The notes: generated from the letters alone by a model not told the origin. 29,531 nucleotides of DNA from Chloroflexota bacterium (GCA_005889285.1 VBFF01000029.1:1-29531); one strand, 5' to 3'; shown: positions 18,140 through 27,021, counted from the stretch's first letter. Numbers and translations: made by a program.

Positions 18140-19302
18140 GGCGGGCCCGCCGGCACGGGGCACTCGCCATCGCGGTGCTGACCGTGCTGCTTCTCAGCAC
18201 CGTCTCGGAGACGATCTACGACAAGCAGCATCAGTTGCAAGGCCTCAACGGGCAGATCGTCGCGACCCGGACGCAGATCCGGCAACTCCTCGACCAGGAG
18301 CGCGCCCTGCAGGCGCAAATTGCCGCGCTGGACGCGCAGCTGACATCCGTTCAGGGCCAGATCGACCAGGAGACCGCGAAGCTCGTCCTCCTCGGGCAAC
18401 AGGTGGAACAGGCCAAGGAGGAGCTGGCGACCAAGCAGGCGGAGCTCGCCAAGCACATCGCCGATTTCGGCCAGCGTATGCGCATCATGTACAAAAGCGG
18501 CCAGGTCAGCGGCCTCGAGCTGGTCTTCTCTGCCGCAAACTTCACCGACTTGATGAACCGTGTCTTCTTCTTCAACGACATCGTTCGCGAAGACCGCCGC
18601 CAGCTCGCCGAGCTGCAGAAAGAACGAGCGGCGATCGAGGCGATGAAGACCGACCTCGAAGCCAAGCAGACCGAACAGAAACAGGTCGTCAAGCAGATCC
18701 AGGATCAGAAGGCGCAGCTCCAGGTGGTGCGGGACCAGCGTTCCGCGCGCATGCAACAGATCGCCGCCATCGAGGCACAGTTCCAGCGACAGCTGGCCGA
18801 GATGCAGGCGCAGCGCGCCGCGCTGCAGGCACAAATTGCCAGCTTGATTCGGGAAAGCTTCCGCGCGCGCTCGTCGGGCAAGTGGAAGTGGCCACTGGAC
18901 GGCGTCATCACGCAGGGATTCGGGTGCACGACCTATCCATTCGAGCCCTACGATCCCAGCTGCCCGAGCTTGCACTTCCATAGCGGCCTCGACATCGCCA
19001 CTGACTACGGCACCCCGGTGCACGCCGCCGACGGCGGAATCGTGCACAACTTCACGATGGGCTGTACCTGGGGCGGTGGGCTCTGCGGTTACGGGCGCTA
19101 CGTCGTCATCGTCCACGCCGGAGGCTTCACCACGCTCTACGGGCACCTCTCGGGCTGGGCCGTTGGCGACGGCGTCCAGGTCGACAAGGACACCATCATC
19201 GGCTATGAGGGAAGCACCGGGAACTCCACGGGACCGCACCTCCACTTCGAGATCGACCTGGGCGGCATGCCTGTCGATCCGCTCGCCTACCTCCCGGCGT
19301 GA
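18136..19302 (+). CDS. Secreted coiled-coil M23 (LytM) peptidoglycan endopeptidase, EnvC-like
   Basis: This 388-residue protein starts at a GTG that overlaps the ftsX stop (GTGA). A basic stretch and hydrophobic segment (about 5-24) form a signal sequence. Two long Gln/Glu/Lys-rich coiled coils follow (about 30-115 and 150-235), as in EnvC and PcsB partners of FtsX. The C-terminal LytM domain keeps the zinc and catalytic residues: HSGLD (His and Asp of HxxxD) and HLHFE (HxH). Unlike E. coli EnvC, whose LytM domain is degenerate and only activates amidases, this one looks able to cut wall cross-links itself. Cys residues in FGCTTYPFEPYDPSC and MGCTWGGGLC could form disulphides outside the cell. 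No separate amidase gene is nearby. Confidence 0.9.
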   Translation: MRRARRHGALAIAVLTVLLLSTVSETIYDKQHQLQGLNGQIVATRTQIRQLLDQERALQAQIAALDAQLTSVQGQIDQETAKLVLLGQQVEQAKEELATKQAELAKHIADFGQRMRIMYKSGQVSGLELVFSAANFTDLMNRVFFFNDIVREDRRQLAELQKERAAIEAMKTDLEAKQTEQKQVVKQIQDQKAQLQVVRDQRSARMQQIAAIEAQFQRQLAEMQAQRAALQAQIASLIRESFRARSSGKWKWPLDGVITQGFGCTTYPFEPYDPSCPSLHFHSGLDIATDYGTPVHAADGGIVHNFTMGCTWGGGLCGYGRYVVIVHAGGFTTLYGHLSGWAVGDGVQVDKDTIIGYEGSTGNSTGPHLHFEIDLGGMPVDPLAYLPA

Positions 19303-20573
19303 TCGATCCCAACGCCACCCCCCAGCCTGACTCTCCTGCACAGGGTCGGAACGATAATCGACTGATGTCAAAAGGCAAGAACATCGCGATCCTGCTGGTG
19401 GTGGCGGTCGGCGCCTTTTACGGCGGTAGCCTCGCCGAGTTTCAGTTTGGTGCTTTCGCACCCGATTGGTCGAAGTCGTTGCTCTTCTACACGCCGCCGA
19501 AATCGAATGTCGACTACCGCACACTCGACCAGGTCTTTACGACCATCCAGCAGCACTACGTCAAGCCCGATGCCAGCGGCGTCACGCTGACCGAGGGTGC
19601 CGCGGCCGGCATGGTCAACGCACTGGGCGACCAGTTCTCCCGCTACCTGACCCCCGATGAGTACCGGGCCAACCAGAGCTTCCTCAGCGGCCAGTTCGCC
19701 GGGATCGGGGCCTCGGTGCAGCAGAAGACGGACCAGATCGTGCTCGTCAGCATCATGCCGGGAACGCCGGCGGAGAAAGCGGGCCTCAAGGCGGGGGACG
19801 TGGTGACCGCCGTCGACGGACAGAGCACCAAAGGGTGGACCGCCGACGATGCGGTGAGCCACATCCGCGGCAAAGCGGGAACCACGGTCAAGCTCCAGGT
19901 CAGTCGAAACGGCCAGACGCTGAGCTTCGACATCACCCGCGAGAACATCAACGTGCCAAGTGTCGCCACGCATGTCTTCGATAACCGCGTGCTCTACGTG
20001 CGAATCTTCGAGTTCGGCGGCCGGACCGCGACCGAGTTCGACCAGGCGCTCAGGGACAATCTCAAGGGCTCGGTCAACATGGTCGTGCTGGATCTGCGCG
20101 ATAACCCCGGTGGATACGTGGACGCCGCCAACGACGTGATCAGCGAGTTCGTCAACCAGGGGACCAGCACCATCCTCGTGTCGCGCGGCGGCAAGGAGGA
20201 GGTCAAGAAGGTGACCGGTACCGGTCGCGCCTTCGGGAATCGCCTCGTCGTGCTGCTCAACGAGAACTCGGCGAGCGCCTCGGAGATCACCGCGGGCGCG
20301 ATCAAGGATCACGGCCGGGCCCAGCTGGTCGGCGTCAAGTCCTTCGGCAAGGGGTCCGTCCAGGAGGATTTCCCTCTGCGGGACGGCGATCTTCACCTGA
20401 CGATCGCGATCTGGCTGACCCCCAATCATCACTCGATTGACAAGACCGGCATCACGCCCGACAAGACGGTCACGCTCGCCAACGCGCAGGACGAATATGC
20501 CGTCGACCGGACCCCAAACGACTTCTCGAAGGACACGCAATTGACCGCGGCACTGGCATTGCTGGAGGGTTAG
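19299..20573 (+). CDS. S41 family C-terminal processing protease (CtpA/CtpB type)
   Basis: This 424-residue protease has an N-terminal membrane helix (about 29-46), a PDZ domain (about 125-205: FAGIGASVQQKTDQIVLVSIMPGTPAEKAGLKAGD, with gaps) and the S41 catalytic fold. The Ser-Lys dyad is visible by comparison with B. subtilis CtpB: Ser326 in NENSASASEI, Lys351 and Gln355 in SFGKGSVQ. The protein would act outside the membrane. Its GTG start overlaps the stop of the M23 peptidase gene (GTGA), so the two are translationally coupled; an ATG at 19365 is an alternative start. In E. coli, proteases of this class control the levels of wall endopeptidases, so regulation of the neighbouring M23 enzyme is a reasonable inference. 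Confidence 0.92.
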   Translation: MIDPNATPQPDSPAQGRNDNRLMSKGKNIAILLVVAVGAFYGGSLAEFQFGAFAPDWSKSLLFYTPPKSNVDYRTLDQVFTTIQQHYVKPDASGVTLTEGAAAGMVNALGDQFSRYLTPDEYRANQSFLSGQFAGIGASVQQKTDQIVLVSIMPGTPAEKAGLKAGDVVTAVDGQSTKGWTADDAVSHIRGKAGTTVKLQVSRNGQTLSFDITRENINVPSVATHVFDNRVLYVRIFEFGGRTATEFDQALRDNLKGSVNMVVLDLRDNPGGYVDAANDVISEFVNQGTSTILVSRGGKEEVKKVTGTGRAFGNRLVVLLNENSASASEITAGAIKDHGRAQLVGVKSFGKGSVQEDFPLRDGDLHLTIAIWLTPNHHSIDKTGITPDKTVTLANAQDEYAVDRTPNDFSKDTQLTAALALLEG

Positions 20574-20593
20574 GTGGGCGGCCGGATGTCGCC

Positions 20594-20599
20594 TACAAT
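20594..20599 (+). promoter_or_regulatory. Candidate -10 box of a leaderless lpdA transcript
   Basis: TACAAT lies 8 nt before the lpdA ATG, and no Shine-Dalgarno sequence fits between them. It would start the whole 2-oxoacid dehydrogenase operon. Confidence 0.45.
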
Positions 20600-20607
20600 C
20601 GTTTTGT

Positions 20608-22002
20608 ATGCCGGATGAGGCGTTTGACGTAGCCGTCATCGGCGGCGGCTCCGCCGGATATGTCGGCGCTATCCGTGGAGCCCAATTGGGGCTCAAAGTC
20701 GCAGTCATCGAGAAGGAGAAGGTCGGCGGGACCTGCCTGCACCGCGGCTGCATCCCGACGAAGTCATTCCTGCACTCATCGGAGCTGGCCCACCAGATCC
20801 ATAGCGCCGGCGCGCTCGGCCTGAAGACGGACGGCCTGCAGATCGACTGGCCGGCCGTGCTCAAACGGAAGGAAGCGGTCGTCAACCAGCTCTGGCGCGG
20901 GGTCGAGTTCCTGCTGAAAAAGAACAAGGTGACCGTCTTCAAGGGCGAAGGCACCATCGAGTCGGAGCACAAAGTCGTCGTCAAGGGCAGCGGCGAGGCG
21001 ATCAACGCGCGCAACCTCGTGGTCGCGACCGGCTCTCGGCCCAAGTCGCTGGCCGGGCTCACCATGGACGGTGACCGGGTCATCAACAGCGATCACGCGG
21101 TCAACCTCGAGCAGATGCCCAAGTCGATCGTCATCGTCGGCGCCGGCGCGGTCGGGACCGAGTTCGCCTGCGTCTACAACGGCTACGGTGCCGATGTGAC
21201 CCTGGTCGAGTTCTTGCCGACGCTCTTGCCACTCGAGGACGCGGAAGTCGGCCAGCAGCTGGCGAAGGTGCTGACCAAGCGCGGCATCAAAGTGCTGACG
21301 GGCGCCCAGCTCCAGCCGGACACCCTCAAGCGGGCCAACGGCAAGATGACCGTCGCGGTCAAGAGCGGCGAGCAGACCCAGACCATCGAGGGTGAGCGCC
21401 TGCTCGTGGCGGTCGGTCGCGAGGGAATCACCGACGGCTTCGGGCTCGAGAAGCTGGACATCCAGCTGGAGAAGGGCTACATCAAGACCGACGAGCACTA
21501 CCGTACCGGCCACCCCAACGTGTATGCCGCCGGCGACGTGATCGGGAACTTCCTGCTGGCGCACGTCGCCTATTACGAAGGCGAGCACATCATGGAGCAG
21601 ATCGCCGGTAAGAACCCCAAACCCCTCGATTACAACCGGGTCCCACGGGCGACCTACAGCTACCCGCAGGTGGCGAGCCTGGGCCTGTCGGAGAAGCAGG
21701 CGCGCGACCAGGGTCTCAAGGTCAAAGTTGGGAAATTCCCGCTCGCCGGTAACGCCAAGTCGGTCATCCTCGGGGAGACCGAGGGCTTCGTCAAGATCAT
21801 TAGCGACGAGGAATCCGGCGACCTGCTGGGCGTGTTTATCCTTGGGCCCAACGCCACCGAGTTGATCGCCGAGACAGCGCTCGCCAAGTTGCTCGAATCG
21901 ACGCCCTGGGAGATCGGCGCGAGCATCGCGCCTCACCCGACCGTCTCCGAATCCGTCAAGGAGGCCGCGCTGGCCGTCGACGGCGTCGCGATCCACATCT
22001 AA
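20608..22002 (+). CDS. lpdA: Dihydrolipoyl dehydrogenase (E3)
   Basis: This 464-residue flavoprotein reoxidises dihydrolipoamide on E2 and passes electrons to NAD+. It has the FAD-binding GGGSAG (about 12-17), the redox disulphide Cys43/Cys48 in GGTCLHRGCIPTK, the NAD-binding VGAGAVGTEFA, the second FAD motif VYAAGDV, and the C-terminal His-Glu pair in IAPHPTVSESVKEA. All catalytic residues are present. It is the first gene of the complex, followed by E1-alpha after 3 nt. Placement with E1 and E2 suggests a dedicated E3, though it could also serve other complexes. Confidence 0.96.
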   Translation: MPDEAFDVAVIGGGSAGYVGAIRGAQLGLKVAVIEKEKVGGTCLHRGCIPTKSFLHSSELAHQIHSAGALGLKTDGLQIDWPAVLKRKEAVVNQLWRGVEFLLKKNKVTVFKGEGTIESEHKVVVKGSGEAINARNLVVATGSRPKSLAGLTMDGDRVINSDHAVNLEQMPKSIVIVGAGAVGTEFACVYNGYGADVTLVEFLPTLLPLEDAEVGQQLAKVLTKRGIKVLTGAQLQPDTLKRANGKMTVAVKSGEQTQTIEGERLLVAVGREGITDGFGLEKLDIQLEKGYIKTDEHYRTGHPNVYAAGDVIGNFLLAHVAYYEGEHIMEQIAGKNPKPLDYNRVPRATYSYPQVASLGLSEKQARDQGLKVKVGKFPLAGNAKSVILGETEGFVKIISDEESGDLLGVFILGPNATELIAETALAKLLESTPWEIGASIAPHPTVSESVKEAALAVDGVAIHI

Positions 22003-22005
22003 ACG

Positions 22006-23043
22006 ATGGCCCTGAAAACCACGGAGGTCGAGGCGAAAGGCGGCCGCAGCCGGCACCGGTCGCTTGGGTTGAGCGACGAGCAGGCGCTGCGGATTTACGA
22101 GGTCATGCGCCTTGCCCGCGCCGTCGACGAGCGGATGTGGTTGATCAACCGGCAGGGGCGCGCACCCTTCGTCATCTCCTGCCAGGGCCAGGAGGGCGCC
22201 CAGGTCGGGATTGCGGCGGCCCTGCGGCCGGGGTCCGACTGGGTCGCGCCCTACTACCGCGACGCGGGCGTCGTTCTCTGGTTCGGGATGACGGCGCGGG
22301 ACCAGATGCTGTCCTTCTTCGCTCGCCGCGAGGATCCCAACAGCGGCGGCCGGCAAATGCCCGGGCACTTCGGCAGCCGGCGGCTGCACATCGTGACGGG
22401 CGGTAGCCCGGTCGCCACCCAGCTGCTGCACGCGGCCGGCGTGGCACTGGCCTCCAAGCAACGGAAGGAGGATGCGGTCACCGCCGCCTTCTTCGGCGAG
22501 GGTGCCGCCAGCCAGGGCGACACCCACGAGGCGATGAACTTTGCCGGCATCCACAAACTGGCCGTGCTCTTCGTCTGCGAGAACAATGGCTACGCCATCT
22601 CGGTGCCACAGTCACAGCAGATGGCGATCCAGAACGTCGCCGACCGGGCGGCGGGCTACGGCTTCCCCGGGGTGGTCGTCGATGGTAACGACGTCCTCGC
22701 CTGCTACGAGGTGGCGCGGCAGGCGGTCGAGCGAGCCCGCCGGGGCGAGGGCCCGACCTTGATCGAGGCCAAGACGTACCGCTTCACCGCGCATTCCAGC
22801 GACGATGACGACAAGCGGTACCGGCAGGCGGAAGAGGTCGCCATCTGGCGCCAGAAGGATCCGATCCAGCGCTATGCCACCTACCTGCGCGAGGCAGGCA
22901 CCTTGCTCGATCCGGTCGAGCAAGAGATCACCGAACGGGTCAACCAGCAGGTCGAGGACGCCACCGACTACGCCGAGCAGGCCCCCGACCCGACGGCGGA
23001 CGACCTCACGACCTTCGTCTTCAAGCAGGAGCTCAAGCCCTGA
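22006..23043 (+). CDS. 2-oxoacid dehydrogenase E1 component, alpha subunit
   Basis: This 345-residue thiamine-diphosphate enzyme subunit decarboxylates a 2-oxoacid and passes the acyl group to lipoyl-E2. The ThDP/Mg motif runs from GEGAASQGD (Gly164 on) to ENNGYAIS (about 192-199). The substrate-side MPGHFGSRRLHIV and the regulatory-loop region TYRFTAHSSDDDDKRYR are also visible. The C-terminal AIWRQKDPIQRYATYLREAG and the SSDDDDKRYR loop resemble branched-chain 2-oxoacid dehydrogenases more than classical pyruvate dehydrogenase, but the substrate cannot be fixed from sequence alone. It starts 3 nt after lpdA and overlaps the beta subunit gene by 1 nt (TGATG). Confidence 0.9.
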   Translation: MALKTTEVEAKGGRSRHRSLGLSDEQALRIYEVMRLARAVDERMWLINRQGRAPFVISCQGQEGAQVGIAAALRPGSDWVAPYYRDAGVVLWFGMTARDQMLSFFARREDPNSGGRQMPGHFGSRRLHIVTGGSPVATQLLHAAGVALASKQRKEDAVTAAFFGEGAASQGDTHEAMNFAGIHKLAVLFVCENNGYAISVPQSQQMAIQNVADRAAGYGFPGVVVDGNDVLACYEVARQAVERARRGEGPTLIEAKTYRFTAHSSDDDDKRYRQAEEVAIWRQKDPIQRYATYLREAGTLLDPVEQEITERVNQQVEDATDYAEQAPDPTADDLTTFVFKQELKP

Positions 23044-24026
23044 TGGCGGTCAAGACCGTCATCGAGGCGATTCGCGACGGCATGGACGAGGAGATGGCGC
23101 GCGACGAAAGCGTCTTTCTGATCGGTGAAGACGTCGGCAATCGCGGCGGCGTCTTTCTGGCCAGCGACGGTCTCTACAAGAAATACGGCGAGCTCCGAGT
23201 GATCGACTCGCCACTCGCCGAGTCCTGCATCGTGGGCGTCGCGATCGGGGCGGCGGTCAACGGCATGCGGCCGATCGCCGAGATCCAGTTCGCGGACTTC
23301 ATCGCGCCCGCGATGAACCAGATCATCGAGGAGGCGGCACGCTTTTCCTATCGAACGGCGGGCGACTTCAACCTGCCGATGGTGATCCGCGCGCCCTGGG
23401 GTGGCGGCGTCCATGGCGCCCTCTACCACTCGCAGAGCATCGAGGCGATGTTCGCCCACGTCCCCGGGCTCAAGGTGGTCGCGCCCGGAACGCCGGCCGA
23501 CGCCAAGGGCCTGCTCAAGGCGGCGATCCGCGATCCGGATCCGGTCCTCTATCTCGAGCACAAACGAACCTACCGGCTGGTCAAGGGCGAGGTGCCCGAC
23601 GGAGACGGCGTCGTCCCCATCGGCAAGGCGGACGTGAAGCGCGACGGGAAGGACCTGAGCCTGATCGCCTACGGCTTGATGCTCACGTACTGCCTCGAGG
23701 TAGCGGAGAAGCTGGCCGCGGATGGCATCTCGGCTGAAGTGCTCGACCTGCGTACCATCAGGCCCATCGATCGGGCGGCGATCATCGCAACCGCGCGCAA
23801 GACGGGCAAGGTCCTGGTGGTGCACGAAGACACCCCCTTCGCCGGCGTCGCCGCCGAGGTGATGGCGATCATCATGGAAAACGCCTTCGACGCACTCGAC
23901 GCCCCGGTGATGCGCGTCACCGGCCCGGACGTGCCCGCCATGCCCTTCAACCACGTCCTCGAAGAGGCCTTTATGCCCAATCCCGAGAAGATCCTCGCCA
24001 AGGCCAGGGAGCTGGCGGCCGTCTAG
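23043..24026 (+). CDS. 2-oxoacid dehydrogenase E1 component, beta subunit
   Basis: This 327-residue partner of E1-alpha completes the ThDP site. It shows FLIGEDVGNRGGVFLASDGL, the ThDP-contacting SPLAESCIVGVAIGAA, the core EIQFADFIAPAMNQIIEEAA, and HGALYHSQSIEAMFAHVPGLKVV, in which the paired His residues are expected to act in acyl transfer. The C-terminal transketolase domain ends with DVPAMPFNHVLEEAFMPN. LYLEHKRTYR again leans towards the branched-chain branch. The ATG overlaps the alpha-subunit stop codon, which favours equal synthesis of the two chains. Confidence 0.92.
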   Translation: MAVKTVIEAIRDGMDEEMARDESVFLIGEDVGNRGGVFLASDGLYKKYGELRVIDSPLAESCIVGVAIGAAVNGMRPIAEIQFADFIAPAMNQIIEEAARFSYRTAGDFNLPMVIRAPWGGGVHGALYHSQSIEAMFAHVPGLKVVAPGTPADAKGLLKAAIRDPDPVLYLEHKRTYRLVKGEVPDGDGVVPIGKADVKRDGKDLSLIAYGLMLTYCLEVAEKLAADGISAEVLDLRTIRPIDRAAIIATARKTGKVLVVHEDTPFAGVAAEVMAIIMENAFDALDAPVMRVTGPDVPAMPFNHVLEEAFMPNPEKILAKARELAAV

Positions 24027-24037
24027 GCCGACGTCAC

Positions 24038-25315
24038 ATGGCCTCCGTCAAGATGCCGCAGCTCGGTGAATCGATCACCGAGGGAACCATCTCGAAATGG
24101 TTGAAGCAGCCGGGAGACCAGGTGAAGAAATACGAGGGCCTGGTCGAGATCATCACGGACAAGGTCAATGCCGAGGTCCCTGCGCCGTTGTCGGGCGTCC
24201 TCAAGGAGATCAAGGTTAAGGAAGGCGCGACGGTCACCGTCGGCACCGAGATCGCCGTAATCGAGGAAACGGCCGCCGCGACGCCCTCCGCGCCAAAGTC
24301 GCAGCCGGCGCCGCAGGCCGCGACGCCGCAGTCAGCGACGCCGATCGCCGCCCCCGCACCCGCCGAGGAGTCGGCCACCGAGGGTCAGGGTGGGGGCTCG
24401 ACCGAGGGTCGGACGCGACTCTCGCCGGCGGTGCGCGCCCTGATCGAGGAACACCGCATCAGCGACGCCGAGCTGGCCCGGATCGAAGGTTCGGGAATCG
24501 GCGGACGCATCAGCAAGAAGGACATCGAAGACTACGTCACCAAGCGGGCGCAGCCGGCGGCGGCCAACGGCGAGCAGCGGCAGCAGGCAGCGTCCGCAAC
24601 GGCACCGGCGCTGTCGCCCGGAACCACGGTGCCGCTCAGCCCGATGCGACGCGCGATCGCCAGCAACATGCTCAAGAGCAAGCAGACGATCCCGCACGCC
24701 TGGACCGTGGCCGAAGTCGACATGACGAACGTCGTGCGCTTCCGGCAGAAGGTCAAGGACAGTTTCAAGCAGCGCGAGGGGATCGACCTGACTTACGTGC
24801 CGATCATCGTCAAGGCGGTGGTCGAGGGTCTGAAGGCGGTGCCCATCCTCAATGCCAGCTGGAGTGACCAGGGCGTGGTCCTGCACAAGGACATCAACGT
24901 CGGCGTCGCGGTCTCGGTCGACGACGGGTTGATCGTGCCCGTCATCCACCAGGCGGACCGGATGTCGATCGCCGGCCTGGCGAAGTCGACGGACGACCTG
25001 GCGAAGCGGGCGCGAGCGGGAAAGCTCGGCATCCCGGACGTCCAGGGAGCGACCTTCACGGTCAACAACCCCGGCACTTTCGGCACCATCCTGTCCTACT
25101 CGATCATCGCGCCGCCGCAGGCGGGCATCCTGGCGATGGATGCGATCGTCAAGCGGCCGGTCGTCATCGAGGGGGACGCGATCGCGGTCCGATCGATGAT
25201 GAATCTGTGCTTGAGCTTCGACCACCGAGTGCTGGACGGCGTCTCCGCGGCCCGCTTCCTGCAGGGCGTCCGCCGCTGGCTGGAAGGCTTCTCCGAGCAG
25301 GTCCCGTTGTACTGA
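24038..25315 (+). CDS. 2-oxoacid dehydrogenase E2 component (dihydrolipoyl acyltransferase)
   Basis: This 425-residue core of the complex carries one N-terminal lipoyl domain (1-76) with the lipoylated Lys42 in EIITDKVNAE. An Ala/Pro/Gln-rich flexible linker leads to a peripheral subunit-binding domain (about 126-168: RLSPAVRALIEEH, then GIGGRISKKDIEDYV), a second linker, and the catalytic acyltransferase domain ending in SFDHRVLDGVSAARFL, with catalytic His396 and Asp400. It starts 11 nt after E1-beta. The single lipoyl domain fits BCKDH-like or Gram-positive-type E2. The lipoyl lysine is the target of the LipB and LipA enzymes encoded downstream. Confidence 0.94.
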   Translation: MASVKMPQLGESITEGTISKWLKQPGDQVKKYEGLVEIITDKVNAEVPAPLSGVLKEIKVKEGATVTVGTEIAVIEETAAATPSAPKSQPAPQAATPQSATPIAAPAPAEESATEGQGGGSTEGRTRLSPAVRALIEEHRISDAELARIEGSGIGGRISKKDIEDYVTKRAQPAAANGEQRQQAASATAPALSPGTTVPLSPMRRAIASNMLKSKQTIPHAWTVAEVDMTNVVRFRQKVKDSFKQREGIDLTYVPIIVKAVVEGLKAVPILNASWSDQGVVLHKDINVGVAVSVDDGLIVPVIHQADRMSIAGLAKSTDDLAKRARAGKLGIPDVQGATFTVNNPGTFGTILSYSIIAPPQAGILAMDAIVKRPVVIEGDAIAVRSMMNLCLSFDHRVLDGVSAARFLQGVRRWLEGFSEQVPLY

Positions 25316-25343
25316 GACTCGCCGGTTTTCGGCAGACCTCTGG

Positions 25344-25349
25344 GATACT
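25344..25349 (+). promoter_or_regulatory. Candidate extended -10 box of a leaderless lipA transcript
   Basis: GATACT, preceded by TG in the extended -10 position (TGGGATACT), lies 8 nt before the lipA ATG. No Shine-Dalgarno sequence is present. Confidence 0.4.
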
Positions 25350-25357
25350 TATGGCAG

Positions 25358-26284
25358 ATGGCTGACACCGCCCCGATCAAGTTCTACGGCCGCTCGAAGC
25401 GGAACGCGGTCGTCCCGATCGACACCAAGCGGCCCGAGTGGCTGCGCGTGCGCCTTCCCGGCGGCGACAACTACTCCGAGCTGAAGGGCATCATGCGCGG
25501 CCTCGAGCTGCACACGGTGTGCGAGGAGGCGCGCTGTCCCAACATCGGGGAGTGCTGGCAGGCTCGCACCGCGACCTTCATGATCCTGGGCGATACCTGC
25601 ACCCGAGCCTGCGGCTTCTGCGCCGTCAAGACCGGGCGGCCGGGCGTGCTCGACCTTGGCGAGCCAATTCGCGTCGCCGAGGCTGTCGAGCGGATGGGGC
25701 TGCACCACGCGGTTATCACCTCGGTCAACCGGGACGAGCTCGAGGATGGCGGGGCCGCTATTTTCGCCGGGACCATCCGGCAGATCCGCAAGCGCATCCC
25801 GAAATGCGGCATCGAGGTCCTGATCCCCGACTTCATGGGCGACGAGGCCGCGCTTGCTACCGTGATGCGCGCCAAGCCGGACATCCTCAACCACAACATC
25901 GAGACTGTGCCCGGCCTCTACCCGCAAGTGCGGCCGAAGGGCCGCTACCCGCGCTCACTCGAGCTGCTGCAACGCGCCAAGCGGATGGACGCGACGGTCT
26001 ACACCAAGTCCGGGATCATGCTTGGTCTCGGCGAGGAGATCGACGAGGTAATCCAGGTCTTCCGTGACCTGCGCGCCCACGACGTCGAGATCCTGACGGT
26101 CGGACAGTACCTGCGGCCCAGCCCCAACCACCTGCCGATCGCGCGCTACGTGACGCCGGACGAGTTTGCCATGCTCAAGGTCGAGGCCCTCAAGCTCGGC
26201 TTCCGGCATGTCGAGTCCGGTCCGTTGGTCCGCAGTTCGTACCACGCGGCCAGCCAGGTCCCGGCCCGGGCCGCCGCGGGGTGA
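25358..26284 (+). CDS. lipA: Lipoyl synthase LipA
   Basis: This 308-residue radical SAM enzyme inserts two sulphurs into protein-bound octanoyl groups. Both iron-sulphur clusters are accounted for: the auxiliary cluster motif [12 protein letters not shown] (Cys55, Cys60, Cys66) and the radical SAM motif CTRACGFC (Cys81, Cys85, Cys88). The C-terminal RSSYHA supplies the conserved Ser that ligates the auxiliary cluster. The ATG at 25358 has a -10-like box just 8 nt upstream, which points to a leaderless message separate from the E2 operon. It ends in a GTGA junction with lipB. Confidence 0.96.
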   Translation: MADTAPIKFYGRSKRNAVVPIDTKRPEWLRVRLPGGDNYSELKGIMRGLELHTVCEEARCPNIGECWQARTATFMILGDTCTRACGFCAVKTGRPGVLDLGEPIRVAEAVERMGLHHAVITSVNRDELEDGGAAIFAGTIRQIRKRIPKCGIEVLIPDFMGDEAALATVMRAKPDILNHNIETVPGLYPQVRPKGRYPRSLELLQRAKRMDATVYTKSGIMLGLGEEIDEVIQVFRDLRAHDVEILTVGQYLRPSPNHLPIARYVTPDEFAMLKVEALKLGFRHVESGPLVRSSYHAASQVPARAAAG

Positions 26285-26286
26285 TC

Positions 26287-26937
26287 ATGGACGTTCGCCG
26301 GCTCGGGCGAGTTCCTTATGAGCAAGCCTGGGCTCTCCAGCGGCGGTTGGCCGACGAACGCCGCGCGGGGGTGATCCCCGACACGCTGGTGCTGCTCGAG
26401 CATCCACACACCTACACCATCGGAAGGAGTGGCACGCGCGATCATGTCTTTCTTGACGAGGCAGAACTTGCGGCGCGCGGCATCACCTGTCTCGACGTCG
26501 ATCGCGGCGGGGATGTCACCTATCACGGTCCCGGCCAGCTGGTCGGCTATCCGATCGTCGATTTGGGCCCAACACCCGATGTCGGCCTCTACCTGCGCAA
26601 CCTCGAGGGCTGTCTGATCGACGTTCTCGCCGACTTCGGGATCACCGCGGGCCGGCTCTCCGGCTACACCGGCGTCTGGATCGGCGATCGCAAGATCGTG
26701 GCGATCGGCGTCAAGGTCTCGCAGGGCGTCACCACCCACGGCTTTGCCCTCAACGTGTCCACCGACCTCAGCCTCTTCACGCACATCCTGGCCTGCGGAA
26801 TCCCGGACAAGGGTGTGACCTCGATGGCCGTCGAGCTTGGTGCCGCGCCGCCGATGGTGGCGGTGGAAGATGCTGTCGTCGCCCGCTTCTCCGAGCGCTT
26901 CGCGCTGTCGGGGACGCCCGCCGCCCACGTTGCATAA
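26287..26937 (+). CDS. lipB: Lipoyl(octanoyl) transferase LipB
   Basis: This 216-residue enzyme moves octanoyl groups from acyl carrier protein to the lipoyl domain lysine, before LipA inserts sulphur. It shows LEHPHTYTIGRSG, the active-site RGGDVTYHGPGQLVGYP, the catalytic Lys in DRKIVAIGVK and Cys in ILACGIPDKGVTSM. ATG 26287 is preferred because the family N-terminus (MDVRRLGRVPYEQAW) starts there. GTG 26281, two codons earlier, overlaps the lipA stop as GTGA and is an equal alternative. The gene is directly followed by tRNA-Val. Confidence 0.94.
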   Translation: MDVRRLGRVPYEQAWALQRRLADERRAGVIPDTLVLLEHPHTYTIGRSGTRDHVFLDEAELAARGITCLDVDRGGDVTYHGPGQLVGYPIVDLGPTPDVGLYLRNLEGCLIDVLADFGITAGRLSGYTGVWIGDRKIVAIGVKVSQGVTTHGFALNVSTDLSLFTHILACGIPDKGVTSMAVELGAAPPMVAVEDAVVARFSERFALSGTPAAHVA

Positions 26938-26948
26938 TTAGTCGCCCA

Positions 26949-27021
26949 GGGCGGTTAGCTCAGCTGGTAGAGCGTCTGCTTTACACGCAGAATGTCGGGA
27001 GTTCGAGCCTCTCACCGCCCA
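26949..27021 (+). tRNA. tRNA-Val (anticodon UAC)
   Basis: The cloverleaf folds fully. The acceptor GGGCGGT pairs with ACCGCCC, the D stem is GCTC/GAGC, and the anticodon stem TCTGC/GCAGA holds the loop TTTACAC with anticodon TAC. The T stem GGGAG/CTCTC has the loop TTCGAGC, and the discriminator base is A. The 3' CCA is not encoded. It starts 11 nt after the lipB stop. Confidence 0.95.

Noticed and set aside
27003-27020. tRNA 3' end as a phage attachment site
   Set aside because: I found no repeat of the tRNA 3' sequence downstream and no integrase in the window.
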